The notes: generated by a model from the sequence alone, not told the origin. A stretch of 64,000 nucleotides of DNA from Arthrobacter silvisoli (GCF_003369445.1 NZ_QRCU01000025.1:1-64000), one strand, 5' to 3'. Shown: positions 37,354 to 46,065, counted from the first letter of the stretch. Made by a program: numbers and translations.

Positions 37354-38985
37354 TCAGTCACCCGTGCGGTGGAACCTGCCTTGCACGCCGCTGGACACCT
37401 GCTGTTCGGCGGCGTGCTGCTCGTCCGAGACGAACATCGCCGTCTGCCGCTCCCGGGACATGACGGGCTTGAGCGCCGCGTAAACCAGCCGGCCTCCGGC
37501 GTCGAAACGCAGCAGTCCCCCGCCGCGGATGTCCACGTACTCGCTCTTGGTCTTCATGCCCAGCCTCACGAAGGCCTCGCGCCGGCTCATGCGCACGGTC
37601 TGGACGAAGGAAGCCCCGATTTCCGAGACCACGAAGCCGTCGGGCGATACGCGCTCGGACGTCCGCACCCGGGTGGAACTGAGCGGGGTGCGCCGTTCCA
37701 GGCGGGCGGCGTCGAGCAGGCGGGGGTTCTCCCAGACGAAGCGCTGGACCTCCTGCGGATCCGAACCCAGCGCGGCAAGCCGTATCGGATAGCGCAGGCC
37801 CCGGTAGTTTTCCACTCCGGAGATATTGGCCAGGGGAACCCTCCGGATCCCGATCCTGGAGAACTCCTCCTGGATCGCTTCCCGGTAGCCGTGCTGGTCT
37901 TCCGGAACCATGTCCAGGTCGGCGGCGATGATGCCCCTGAGGAGGTCCCGCCACAGGACATCGACGGGGGGCATGTAGGAAAGGCCCCGGATCACCATGC
38001 GGAGCACCCGGGTGCCCACGATCGAACCGGAATCGGCCATCTGCTGCAGGCTCTGCCCTTCGCCCATCCGGCGGTTCCGCTCCATCCACAGCCGGTGGAC
38101 CGCCCGCAAGACGGCGCCCACCACCACGGTTCCCCTGACGTGCGGCTCAGGCTGCTCCTCCCAGTTGTCCGGGACGGTGCCGGCAAATGGCTCCCGCAAC
38201 GGCCCGCGCGCATACAGGTCCCTGGCGAAGTCGAAGAGCGTGCGCATCAGGGCGTCGTCGTCGAGTGCGGTATCCGAGCCGGCCTTCCCCGCCGCGGCGA
38301 GCAGTTGCCGGTACACGACGTCCCTGGAGGAGAAAACGGAGAGGATCGCCACCAGGTCGGCCAGGGCCTCGTGGATGGCGAGCTGTTCGATCCCCGCGAG
38401 CTGGTCCGCCCAGGCTGGCCGGAACCCGTCAAGGATCGCGTGGGTGACCTCGTGCGCCACAATGTCCCGGAACAGCGCCGTGGGGACTTTGTACCCCATG
38501 CGGTCGATGGAGCCGAAACGGATGATGTTGGTGCCGCGTTCGTATCCGGTGTCCGTGACGGTTACCAGGTCGCGGGCCTTGAGGATCAGCCGCCCCTCGG
38601 GGTGCCAGGGCATGCGCCGGCCGAGGGTCGATTCGAAGAGATGCAGGGTGGAGGCTGCCACTCCGTACACGTGCTGGGCCAGGAAACGCGAATCGTCCAG
38701 CAGTTCCCGCAGTTCGGCCGGCGGATCCTCCGAGATGAACTGCCAAGGGTTTCCCGGCACGGTCAGCGACACCGGGACCACGTTGGTGCCCCGCCATTTC
38801 CTGATGTGCACGCTCAGCCGGTGGCCGGTGGGTCCCCGGCGCAGCCGCTCAACGGGAATCCTCAGCTGCGCGGTGATCGGAGCCAGGCCGTTGCTGCCGA
38901 TCGGACCCTCCGCGAGAACCGTCAGGGGGACCATCTGCCCGGCCTTGATGTCCCCCGGGGCCTTGTCCTGAAACGCCACAGCCAT
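37354..38985 (-). CDS. HExxH (gluzincin-like) metalloprotease-like protein, unrecognised family
   Basis: A 543-aa soluble protein, no signal peptide. The centre carries FRDIVAHEVTHAILDGF with His178-Glu179-x-x-His182, and 24 residues later AIHEALADLVAILSVF with Glu206, the spacing of a gluzincin zinc site with Glu as third ligand. The N-terminal ~140 residues are beta-rich; the C-terminal half contains helical and beta segments I cannot assign. Since no secretion signal is seen, it would act in the cytoplasm. It is tail to tail with the caspase-like gene, which suggests a shared accessory locus, though convergent genes are not co-transcribed. Confidence 0.75.
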   Translation of the reverse strand: MAVAFQDKAPGDIKAGQMVPLTVLAEGPIGSNGLAPITAQLRIPVERLRRGPTGHRLSVHIRKWRGTNVVPVSLTVPGNPWQFISEDPPAELRELLDDSRFLAQHVYGVAASTLHLFESTLGRRMPWHPEGRLILKARDLVTVTDTGYERGTNIIRFGSIDRMGYKVPTALFRDIVAHEVTHAILDGFRPAWADQLAGIEQLAIHEALADLVAILSVFSSRDVVYRQLLAAAGKAGSDTALDDDALMRTLFDFARDLYARGPLREPFAGTVPDNWEEQPEPHVRGTVVVGAVLRAVHRLWMERNRRMGEGQSLQQMADSGSIVGTRVLRMVIRGLSYMPPVDVLWRDLLRGIIAADLDMVPEDQHGYREAIQEEFSRIGIRRVPLANISGVENYRGLRYPIRLAALGSDPQEVQRFVWENPRLLDAARLERRTPLSSTRVRTSERVSPDGFVVSEIGASFVQTVRMSRREAFVRLGMKTKSEYVDIRGGGLLRFDAGGRLVYAALKPVMSRERQTAMFVSDEQHAAEQQVSSGVQGRFHRTGD

Positions 38986-39099
38986 CGCCGCCCCCTGCGC
39001 GGAACCCCAGCAAATCCGCAGCGGAATGCTGCATAGCCAAGTATCTGCCCGTCAGCAGCCGGAGGCAATGGTGCTCGACGCCGGCAGGCAGCCCCGTAC

Positions 39100-40239
39100 T
39101 TAGAGTGCGGCGCGCTGCAGCGAGCGGGCGGCGTCGATGGTTGCCTGGCCCAGCACCCGGGTGCCCTGGTACAGCACCACGGTCTGTCCGGGCGCGACGC
39201 CGCGCAGCGGCTCGTTGAGGGTGACCACCAGGCCTTCGCGCTCCACGCCGGAATCGTCCAGGACGGCTTCCACACGGGCGCTGGCAGGCACGGGGTCGCC
39301 GTGGGCGCGGACCTGGGCGTGACAATCGAACTCCGCACCGGTGCCGACCTCGGCGATGGGCAGGCCGGCCCAGGAAACCTTGATTCCGCGGATCTCGTCG
39401 ATGGCGAGCAGGGCCTCCGGTCCCACGACCACCTTGTTTTCCTTCGGGCGGATCTCCAGGACGAAGCGGGGCTTGCCGTCTGCGGCGGGCGTGCCGAGCT
39501 TCAGGCCGCGGCGCTGACCCACGGTGAAGGCGTTGGCCCCCGGGTGTTCGCCGACCTTCGCGCCGGTCTCATCGACGATGTCTCCGGTGGTCATCTCGAT
39601 CTTCTCGGCCAGCCAGCCGCGGGTATCGCCGTCGGAGATGAAGCAGATGTCGTGGCTGTCCGGCTTGTTGGCCACGGAGAGGCCGCGGCGCTCGGCCTCG
39701 GCGCGGACTTCGGCCTTGGACGGGGTGTCTGCCAGCGGGAACATGGAGTGCTTGAGCTGTTCGTGGGTCAGCACACCCAGCACGTAGCTCTGGTCCTTGG
39801 CCCAGTCGGCGGCGCGGTGCAGTTCCGGGTTGCCGTCCGCGTCGTTGATCACCTTGGCGTAGTGGCCGGTGCACACGGCGTCGAACCCGAGGGCGAGCGC
39901 CTTCTCAAGCAGGGCCGCGAACTTGATGCGCTCGTTGCAACGCATGCAGGGGTTGGGCGTCCGCCCGGCCGCGTATTCGTCGATGAAGTCCTGGACGACG
40001 TCTTCCTTGAAGCGTTCGGAGAAGTCCCACACGTAGTAGGGGATCCCCAGCACGTCGCAGGCGCGCCAGGCGTCCCGGGAGTCCTCGATGGTGCAGCAGC
40101 CCCGGCTTCCGGTGCGGAGGGTTCCGGGCATGCGGGACAACGCCAGATGGACGCCGACGACGTCGTGCCCCGCCTCGACGGCGCGGGCGGCGGCAACGGC
40201 GGAATCGACTCCGCCGCTCATGGCTGCAAGTACTCGCAT
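39100..40239 (-). CDS. mnmA: tRNA-specific 2-thiouridylase MnmA
   Basis: A 379-aa MnmA, which adds sulfur to U34 of tRNA-Lys, -Glu and -Gln using persulfide from a cysteine desulfurase. The PP-loop [11 protein letters not shown] is at the N-terminus; the catalytic cysteines are Cys98 in [12 protein letters not shown] and Cys199 in [12 protein letters not shown]. The C-terminal beta-barrel domain ([19 protein letters not shown]) is complete. The start at ATG 40239 ([10 protein letters not shown]) is the family start; the 54 codons further upstream are not part of it. The likely sulfur donor gene lies 1.5 kb away at 41722-42984, separated by a plus-strand oxidoreductase gene. Confidence 0.96.
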   Translation of the reverse strand: MRVLAAMSGGVDSAVAAARAVEAGHDVVGVHLALSRMPGTLRTGSRGCCTIEDSRDAWRACDVLGIPYYVWDFSERFKEDVVQDFIDEYAAGRTPNPCMRCNERIKFAALLEKALALGFDAVCTGHYAKVINDADGNPELHRAADWAKDQSYVLGVLTHEQLKHSMFPLADTPSKAEVRAEAERRGLSVANKPDSHDICFISDGDTRGWLAEKIEMTTGDIVDETGAKVGEHPGANAFTVGQRRGLKLGTPAADGKPRFVLEIRPKENKVVVGPEALLAIDEIRGIKVSWAGLPIAEVGTGAEFDCHAQVRAHGDPVPASARVEAVLDDSGVEREGLVVTLNEPLRGVAPGQTVVLYQGTRVLGQATIDAARSLQRAAL

Positions 40240-40383
40240 GCTGGCTTTCTGCTGGATATAGGGAGGAAGTTGCGCCGGAAGACACCGCACGCCCGTCCAT
40301 TCTACCGTCTGTGGGTTCGGGTCAGGAACCCGGCTTCGGGGCCGTTCAACGGAGCCGACGTTCCGGTTCCCCGCCGGTAACCC

Positions 40384-40431
40384 TTGACCGTTCCCGCCCA
40401 CGATTCTAAAGTCAAAAATGACGGTTTTAGA
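40384..40431 (+). promoter_or_regulatory. Promoter with TCTAAA-N15-TTTAGA operator upstream of FAD oxidoreductase
   Basis: -35 TTGACC (40384-40389), 17-bp spacer, -10 TAAAGT (40407-40412). An inverted repeat TCTAAA (40405-40410) N15 TTTAGA (40426-40431) covers the -10 box and the expected start point. Exactly the same arrangement precedes doxX at 43730-43777. A repressor site is inferred; the neighbouring cysteine-rich HTH regulator is the candidate. Confidence 0.72.
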
Positions 40432-40466
40432 TGCAGTGACGAGCCACCGACAGGAATCGAGGCATC

Positions 40467-41720
40467 ATGGACACCGGACACTTCGTTATCGCGGGCGGGG
40501 GCCTGGCCGGCGCCACCGCCGCCAGGACCCTCCGCTCGGAAGGCTTCACGGGCACCATCACCATCGCCTGCGCCGAATCCCAGGTGCCCTATCTCAGGCC
40601 GCCGCTTTCGAAGGAATTCCTGCTCGGGAAGGACGGCGAAGACAAAGTCCCGGTGGTACCGCCGGACTGGTACGGGGAGAACGGCGTCGAACTCCTGCTT
40701 GCCGATCCCGTGGTCGCGGCGCATCCGCAGGCACATACCGTCCGCCTCGCGTCCGGGAAGGAACTGGAATACTCAAGACTTCTGATCGCCACCGGCGCCC
40801 AGCCGCGGAGGCTGCCTCTCCCGGGCAGCGAGCTGGCCGGTGTCAGCACCTTCCGTACCTTGGACGACTCGCGCCGGCTGAAGGCTGAACTGTCCGGCGG
40901 CGGACGGCGCCTGGTCATGGTCGGCTCCGGCTGGATCGGAATGGAGCTCGCAGCCGCCGCGAGCAGTTACGGCAACGAGGTCACCCTGTTGGGCCTGGAA
41001 GACATCCCGCTGTCCACGGCCATCGGTCCGGAGCTGGGAGCATTCTTCCGTGACTTGCACGAATCCCGCGGCGTGCGGTTCCGGCTGCCGGCGAGCGCCA
41101 GGGAGATCAAGGGCACCGACGGCCGGGCCGGCACCGTGGTCACCGATTCCGGGGAGGAGATCCCCGCAGACCTCGTGGTCATCGCGGCCGGGGTACTGCC
41201 GGACACCACGCTCGCTGAGAAGGCCGGACTGAAACTGGAGAACGGGATCCTGGTGGACGCGTCCCTGCGCACCAGCAGTCCCGATGTGTTCGCTGCCGGG
41301 GACGTCGCCAACGCGCTGCACCCCTTCACCGGGGAGCACTACCGCAGCGAGCACTGGTACAACGCGCTCATGGGCGGAAAGGTGGCCGCCAGAGCCATGC
41401 TGGGCCAGGACGCGAAACTGGACATGGTGCCTTACTTCTATACGGACCAGTTCCACGTCGCCATGGAGTATTCCGGCTTCCCCACCTTGGCCGCCGGCCG
41501 GAAGCCCCTGCTGCGCGGCTCGATGGACGACGGCAGCTTCCTGGCGTTCTGGCTGAACCCGGATCCTTCAGGCAAAGCCGCAGTGGTCGCGGGGATGAGC
41601 ATCAACCGGGCCAAGGTCCACAAAACCATCAAGGCCCTGATCAGCGGGCGCGTTCAGCTGGATCCCGCGCGCCTGGCCGATCCGGACGTGCCCTTGGAGG
41701 AGCTCCTTCCGGAAGGCTGA
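40467..41720 (+). CDS. FAD/NAD(P)H-dependent ferredoxin-reductase-like oxidoreductase
   Basis: A 417-aa pyridine-nucleotide disulfide oxidoreductase-fold protein of the rhodocoxin/putidaredoxin-reductase type. FAD-binding GGGLAGATAARTLRSEGF starts at residue 9; the second Rossmann motif MVGSGWIGMELAAAASSYGN binds NAD(P)H; the second FAD motif is SSPDVFAAGDVANAL. A Reductase_C-like domain ends the protein. No partner ferredoxin or P450 gene is adjacent, so the electron acceptor is unknown. A promoter bearing the 27-bp operator stands upstream. It is convergent with the cysteine desulfurase gene; stops are one base apart. Confidence 0.9.
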   Translation: MDTGHFVIAGGGLAGATAARTLRSEGFTGTITIACAESQVPYLRPPLSKEFLLGKDGEDKVPVVPPDWYGENGVELLLADPVVAAHPQAHTVRLASGKELEYSRLLIATGAQPRRLPLPGSELAGVSTFRTLDDSRRLKAELSGGGRRLVMVGSGWIGMELAAAASSYGNEVTLLGLEDIPLSTAIGPELGAFFRDLHESRGVRFRLPASAREIKGTDGRAGTVVTDSGEEIPADLVVIAAGVLPDTTLAEKAGLKLENGILVDASLRTSSPDVFAAGDVANALHPFTGEHYRSEHWYNALMGGKVAARAMLGQDAKLDMVPYFYTDQFHVAMEYSGFPTLAAGRKPLLRGSMDDGSFLAFWLNPDPSGKAAVVAGMSINRAKVHKTIKALISGRVQLDPARLADPDVPLEELLPEG

Positions 41721-41721
41721 G

Positions 41722-42984
41722 CTACGCGGTGCCCTGCTCCGGGGAGGCGGGCCCCGCGGGCACCGAACCCGAAGACCGCGCCACAGTGGCAGCTGTCTGG
41801 ATACTGGACTCGTGCCCGGCCATGCCTGCCTGCTTCGCGCGGGCATAGGCATCCGGCAGCGCCCTGAGGAGAGCGTCGACGTCGTCCTCGCTTGAGGTGT
41901 GGCCCAGGCTGAAGCGCTGCGCCCCGCGCGCGGTGTCTTCGTCCAGTCCCATCGCCAGCAACACGTGCGAAGGGCGGGGAACCCCGGCTGTGCACGCCGA
42001 ACCCGTGGAGGATTCGACGCCGGCAAGGTCCAGGAGGAACAGCAGGGAGTCGCCCTCGCAGCCAGGGAAGGTGAAGTGGGCATTGTTCGGCAGCCGGCCG
42101 TCGCCAGGTGCGCCACGGAGCACGGCTTCGGGCACCACCGCGCGGACTCCGTCGATGAGCCTGTCCCGCAGGGCCGCGATGCGCGCGCTTTCCGCTGGCA
42201 GTCCCGCGGCCAAGGCACCGGCCGCGGCGGCGAAGGCTGCGATGGATGCGGTGTCGAGGGTTCCCGAGCGCACGTCCCGCTCCTGGCCGCCGCCGTGCTG
42301 CACCGGAGTCAGCTTGACCGCGCGGCCCAGGAACAGGGCCCCCACGCCCACCGGCCCGCCGATCTTGTGCCCGGAAACAGACATCGCCGCCAGGCCGGAT
42401 TCCCGGAAATTGACCGGAAGGGCGCCGAAGGCCTGAACGGCGTCCGAATGCACCGGAATCCCATGCGCCGCGGCCAGGTCCACGATCTGCCGGACCGGCT
42501 GGATGCTGCCCACTTCGTTGTTGGCCCACATGACGGTCACCAGGGCAACGGATGAAGGGTCGCGTTCCAGTTCCGCCTTGACCGCGTCGAGTTTGACCAC
42601 GCCGTCGGCGTCCACGGGCAGCCAGACGGCTTCGGCGCCTTCGTGGCGTTCCAGCCACTCGACGGTGTCCTGCACCGCATGATGCTCGACGGCGGAGCAG
42701 AGGATGCGGGTCCGGCGCGGATCTTCATCGTGGCGGCTCCAGAACAGGCCCTTGACCGCGAGGTTGTCCGCCTCGGTCCCTCCGGAGGTGAAGATGACCT
42801 CGGAGGGGTGCGCGCCGGCGGCCGCGGCCAGGATTTCCCGGGCGTCCTCCACGGAGCGCCGGGCGCGCCGGCCTGACGCGTGCAGGGACGAAGGGTTACC
42901 GGTCCGTGCAAGCTCGCGGGTCATCGCCTCGAGGGCGGCCGGAGCCATCGGGGTGGTGGCGGCATGGTCCAGGTATACAGGCAC
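41722..42984 (-). CDS. Cysteine desulfurase (NifS/IscS family)
   Basis: A 420-aa PLP enzyme that abstracts sulfur from cysteine to form a protein persulfide for thiolation of tRNA or Fe-S assembly. The PLP lysine is Lys207 in SVSGHKIGGPVGVGAL; the persulfide cysteine is Cys331 in SSTGSACTAGVPRPSHVL, with the short loop of group I enzymes. MPVYLDHAATTPMAPAALEA is the typical start. A ~40-aa C-terminal Ala/Ser-rich tail is longer than in IscS. Same strand as mnmA downstream, so it is the probable sulfur donor for MnmA. Confidence 0.93.
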   Translation of the reverse strand: MPVYLDHAATTPMAPAALEAMTRELARTGNPSSLHASGRRARRSVEDAREILAAAAGAHPSEVIFTSGGTEADNLAVKGLFWSRHDEDPRRTRILCSAVEHHAVQDTVEWLERHEGAEAVWLPVDADGVVKLDAVKAELERDPSSVALVTVMWANNEVGSIQPVRQIVDLAAAHGIPVHSDAVQAFGALPVNFRESGLAAMSVSGHKIGGPVGVGALFLGRAVKLTPVQHGGGQERDVRSGTLDTASIAAFAAAAGALAAGLPAESARIAALRDRLIDGVRAVVPEAVLRGAPGDGRLPNNAHFTFPGCEGDSLLFLLDLAGVESSTGSACTAGVPRPSHVLLAMGLDEDTARGAQRFSLGHTSSEDDVDALLRALPDAYARAKQAGMAGHESSIQTAATVARSSGSVPAGPASPEQGTA

Positions 42985-43033
42985 CTTAAGAGTCTATCGA
43001 CGGCCCGCGACGCCGGCAGGCGGGCCCGGCGGC

Positions 43034-43699
43034 TCACTCATCGGGCAGGATCCGGGCACAGCAGTGGCCGGGGCGTTCGTCCCCGGCGATCCGCCGGCTG
43101 TCGATGCCGCACGCATCCGCCATTCCCGCCAGGAAGGCGCCGTTCATCGCGCACACGACCTCAGGGTAGCTCCGGGAGAGCTTGCGGAAGGGGCAATTCA
43201 GCAGCGCGTGGCCGCCGTCGTCGTCCGCTTCCGGCTGGTACCCCTGCCCGGCGAGGACATCCAGGAAATCCCTCCCGCCGGCACCGGCCTCCGTGCCTTT
43301 GGCGCGGGCCGTGCGGAGCAGCGCCTCACGCGCCGCTCCTCCGTCCCGCATCACGGAGTTGACCGCCGAGGCCAGCACTGCGCCGGCCAGATCGTAGTTG
43401 CGCTCGGGGACGGAAACGCCAATCTCGGCGAAGAGCGGAACGTAAAGCTTGGCAGGGCGCCCGGACCCGGGTCCGCCCTTGCCTGCAGGCTTGCGGAACT
43501 CGACGCCGAGCAGCCCGTCGCGCACCATCCGGTCCAGGTGGAACGACGCCGTGCTGCGCGGCATACCCAGGGCCGCAGCGGCATCGTCCCGTCCGGTGGC
43601 GGCACCGACCGAGCACACGTACTCGTAGAGCCGGCGGCGGTTGTCGTCACCGAGCGAAGACAGGGCGGACAGACGCTCGCGCCAGGAAAGTCCGGTCAT
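43034..43699 (-). CDS. SufR/ArsR-like HTH regulator with C-terminal cysteine cluster
   Basis: A 221-aa regulator. A winged HTH (LGDDNRRRLYEYVCSVGAAT ... ALGMPRSTASFHLDRMVRDG) occupies residues 10-90. The C-terminal domain holds Cys169 (LNCPF), Cys183 (VVCAM), Cys197 (DACGID) and Cys213/214 (GHCCAR), a C-x13-C-x13-C-x15-C pattern close to that of SufR, whose cysteines bind an Fe-S cluster. I infer an Fe-S or redox sensing repressor. It is divergent from doxX, whose promoter carries TCTAAA-N15-TTTAGA, and a TCTAAA half-site (43714-43719) lies just before its own start. The FAD oxidoreductase promoter carries the same site. Confidence 0.82.
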   Translation of the reverse strand: MTGLSWRERLSALSSLGDDNRRRLYEYVCSVGAATGRDDAAAALGMPRSTASFHLDRMVRDGLLGVEFRKPAGKGGPGSGRPAKLYVPLFAEIGVSVPERNYDLAGAVLASAVNSVMRDGGAAREALLRTARAKGTEAGAGGRDFLDVLAGQGYQPEADDDGGHALLNCPFRKLSRSYPEVVCAMNGAFLAGMADACGIDSRRIAGDERPGHCCARILPDE

Positions 43700-43729
43700 G
43701 GGATAAGGGTAACTCTAAAAAGGCATCCG

Positions 43730-43777
43730 TTGATTAAATCTTGTCAGGATTCTAAAATCAAGCTATCCAATTTTAGA
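43730..43777 (+). promoter_or_regulatory. doxX promoter with TCTAAA-N15-TTTAGA operator
   Basis: -35 TTGATT (43730-43735), 17-bp spacer, -10 TAAAAT (43753-43758). The inverted repeat TCTAAA (43751-43756) N15 TTTAGA (43772-43777) overlaps the -10 at the same register as in the FAD oxidoreductase promoter at 40384-40431. Two identical geometries 3.3 kb apart argue for one regulator, most simply the divergent HTH protein. Confidence 0.75.
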
Positions 43778-43810
43778 AATTGGCCGGCAGCAGCAAAGGA
43801 AGGAAGAGCC

Positions 43811-44251
43811 ATGAAAACCCAGGAAACCGCGGTGCACGCAGGCACCGGCAGGATTGCCGCCATGGACCCGGCACGGCAGGGATTCCTGCTCCTCAGGACC
43901 GTCTTCACGGTCGCACCGATCCTCTTCGGCCTCGACAAGTTCGCCAACATCCTGGCGGACTGGACGAGCTACCTCGCACCGGCGGCCACAGCCGTGGTTC
44001 CGGTGACGCCCCAGGTGTTCATGTACGGCGTGGGCGTCGTGGAAATCATCGCGGGCCTCGCCGTCGCCGTCCGCCCGCGCTTCGGCTCGCTGCTGGTGGC
44101 CGTATGGCTGCTGGGGATCATCGTCAACCTGCTGGTCCTTGGCGGTTTCTTCGATGTCGCGCTCCGGGACTTCGGCCTCATGGTGGCGGCTTTGGCCCTC
44201 AACCGGATCGCTGGAAGCACGGCGGCATCGGGCCCGCGCCGGGGGCGTTGA
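43811..44251 (+). CDS. DoxX-family membrane protein
   Basis: A 146-aa four-helix membrane protein: LLLRTVFTVAPILFGLDKFA, VFMYGVGVVEIIAGLAVAVR, SLLVAVWLLGIIVNLLVLGG and DFGLMVAALALNRIAG. DoxX-family proteins are linked to oxidative stress and quinol/thiosulfate oxidation, but the actual activity of most members is unknown. The start is ATG 43811 after AGGAAG; the much longer open frame upstream is a shadow of the regulator and desulfurase. Expression is probably controlled by the divergent cysteine-rich regulator through the operator over its -10. Confidence 0.86.
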   Translation: MKTQETAVHAGTGRIAAMDPARQGFLLLRTVFTVAPILFGLDKFANILADWTSYLAPAATAVVPVTPQVFMYGVGVVEIIAGLAVAVRPRFGSLLVAVWLLGIIVNLLVLGGFFDVALRDFGLMVAALALNRIAGSTAASGPRRGR

Positions 44252-44286
44252 GCAGCAGGTTTGCAGGGCGGCCTGGCCGGATCGAA

Positions 44287-44973
44287 TCAGTTACCGGGCG
44301 GGATGAGCGGAAGGTAGTTCGCCACGTCGGCTTTGGCCGTCGCCAGGGCGGCCGGTGAGGGGCAAGCCGCCGAGACGTAGACCGAGGAGCCGGCGCTGGC
44401 GAACATCCGTGCAAGGACGCTGAACGAGGTGCCGTCCGCCGCCGGCCGCGCGTTGAAGGCGAGCACCTCGACCTTGCGGCGGGGCTTGTCATTGTCCCCT
44501 CCCCAGCGCAGGGTTTCAGACTTCAGCGACGCCGGTTCGATGCTCGGATCCACATAGGCGAACAAGGCCTCCGTGGAGGCCCTGTCGTTGCCCGCAACGG
44601 CAAGCGCACCCTGGTTGAGGCTCAGCCTGGCCGTCACCTTGCAGCCGTCCTTGCGCACATAGCTGCTCTGGCCCTGGATGTTCTCCTGCACCAGCTTCCA
44701 GCCGGGAGCCTCCCGGAGTCCGTCCGAGATCTCCACCGGAACACCGGCGGCCAGCGTCCCTCCGGCACTGAGCGGAAGGTCCTTGGCGGCGACGGCGTCG
44801 GCGTCGTGACCGGGGGTCACGGTGGGCGTGGCCAGGACAGAGGGGGCCGGCGCCGGCGTGGTCACCGCGGGGTCGGGAACGCTGACACTGCAGGAGGCCA
44901 GGGCAGCAGCTCCGATGATCACGGCACCAAAGCGGGCGGGCCATGCCGCTGCCCGCCGTCCGAACGTCTCCAA
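44287..44973 (-). CDS. Secreted lipoprotein of unknown function
   Basis: A 228-aa lipoprotein. A signal sequence (FGAVIIGAAALASC) carries the lipobox LASC with Cys28; a Pro/Thr/Ala linker follows, then a ~150-aa domain with two cysteines (DGCKVTARLSLNQG and AACPSPAALAT) that could form a disulfide. The start is TTG at 44973 after GGGGGA. It is convergent with doxX, 35 bp apart, and divergent from the J-domain gene. No family recognised. Confidence 0.8.
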   Translation of the reverse strand: METFGRRAAAWPARFGAVIIGAAALASCSVSVPDPAVTTPAPAPSVLATPTVTPGHDADAVAAKDLPLSAGGTLAAGVPVEISDGLREAPGWKLVQENIQGQSSYVRKDGCKVTARLSLNQGALAVAGNDRASTEALFAYVDPSIEPASLKSETLRWGGDNDKPRRKVEVLAFNARPAADGTSFSVLARMFASAGSSVYVSAACPSPAALATAKADVANYLPLIPPGN

Positions 44974-45135
44974 AACGCGTCCCCCATCATCTTTGCGGCC
45001 TTTCGGTTGCCGCCTCCGAGTCTAGCCCGCCGGTTCCCCTGCCTACTCGGGGAACCTGTTGGAGGCCGCGGTTCGTTATCCCTGAAGGCTGGCTAGACTG
45101 GCCCCGAACCCAGACCTCCAGAGAAAGGGCCGTGC

Positions 45136-46065
45136 TTGGCCGAGGGCAGCAGTTCCCACTACCAGATACTCCGGGTCTCCGTTAATGCCACGGAGCAGGA
45201 GATCAAGCGGGCGTACCGCAAAGCGGCGCGGCTGGCGCACCCGGACCACGGCGGAGATCCTGCGGTCTTCCGGCAAGTCACCCTCGCCTACGAGACCCTC
45301 GTAGACCCCCGCCGCCGGGCCGAGTACGACCGCCGCTATGCCACCATGCGGCCCACGACGCCCGCGGACTACGGTGGAAACGACGTCCCGCGGCCGGCCA
45401 GCCGCACCACCGTCCATCGCCCCAACGTTCCGCGCAACACCGCCGGGGATGCCCCCGTCTACGTCCCGGCCTTCGATGATCCGCTCGAGGTTCCGTTGCT
45501 CTCCCCGGCGGAGGCCGCCCTGCAGGTCCACGGCATGCCGCGAAGGCGCGGGATTTTCGGTGCCGAGGCCAGGATCCAGCGGGAGATGCGCACCGTTCAG
45601 CTGATCAGCCGGCAGGTCCTCCCGGCGATCCCTTCGGCCCGGCTCATCAACGGGCTCCGCTCCCCCTCGGACGACAGCCACATCGACCATGCCGTGCTGG
45701 CCGGCTACCGCCTTGCCCTGGTTGGATCCATGCTGCTGCCCAAGGGCGCCTACGCTTGGGACGGGGTTGCCCTGAGGCATGGAGGGCGGGCCGTGCCGCC
45801 GCCGCGGCTGGACGTGGTTGCCCGCCATATGCAGGACATCTTCCCGGAGCTTAACGTCACCGCCTGGGTGGTGGTCCACGGACCGGATGCCAACCCGCAC
45901 GAGCCGGTGATCGACCGCTACCGGCACGCCGACGACGGCGGGGGCATCCAGGTGGTCAACGCCGCAGGCCTTGCCAAGGGGCTCAAGCAGTTCCTGTCCT
46001 CCGGGCCGGTGCCCAACACCGTAGTGGTCCCGGTGCTGGCGCGCCTGCTGCGCGGCATGCACTGA
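45136..46065 (+). CDS. J-domain protein with degenerate NERD-like C-terminal region
   Basis: A 309-aa cytosolic protein. The J domain is at residues ~7-70 (HYQILRVSVNATEQEIKRAY, HPD in AHPDHGG, LAYETLVDPRRRAEYDR) and would stimulate a DnaK partner. Residues ~150-300 are not a normal DnaJ domain; SHIDHAVLAGYRLALVG resembles the core of nuclease-related NERD domains (DIDHVVV...), but the catalytic pattern is not evident. The start is TTG 45136, 6 nt after AAAGGG. No DnaK gene is nearby. TrmL follows 68 bp downstream. Confidence 0.8.
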   Translation: MAEGSSSHYQILRVSVNATEQEIKRAYRKAARLAHPDHGGDPAVFRQVTLAYETLVDPRRRAEYDRRYATMRPTTPADYGGNDVPRPASRTTVHRPNVPRNTAGDAPVYVPAFDDPLEVPLLSPAEAALQVHGMPRRRGIFGAEARIQREMRTVQLISRQVLPAIPSARLINGLRSPSDDSHIDHAVLAGYRLALVGSMLLPKGAYAWDGVALRHGGRAVPPPRLDVVARHMQDIFPELNVTAWVVVHGPDANPHEPVIDRYRHADDGGGIQVVNAAGLAKGLKQFLSSGPVPNTVVVPVLARLLRGMH

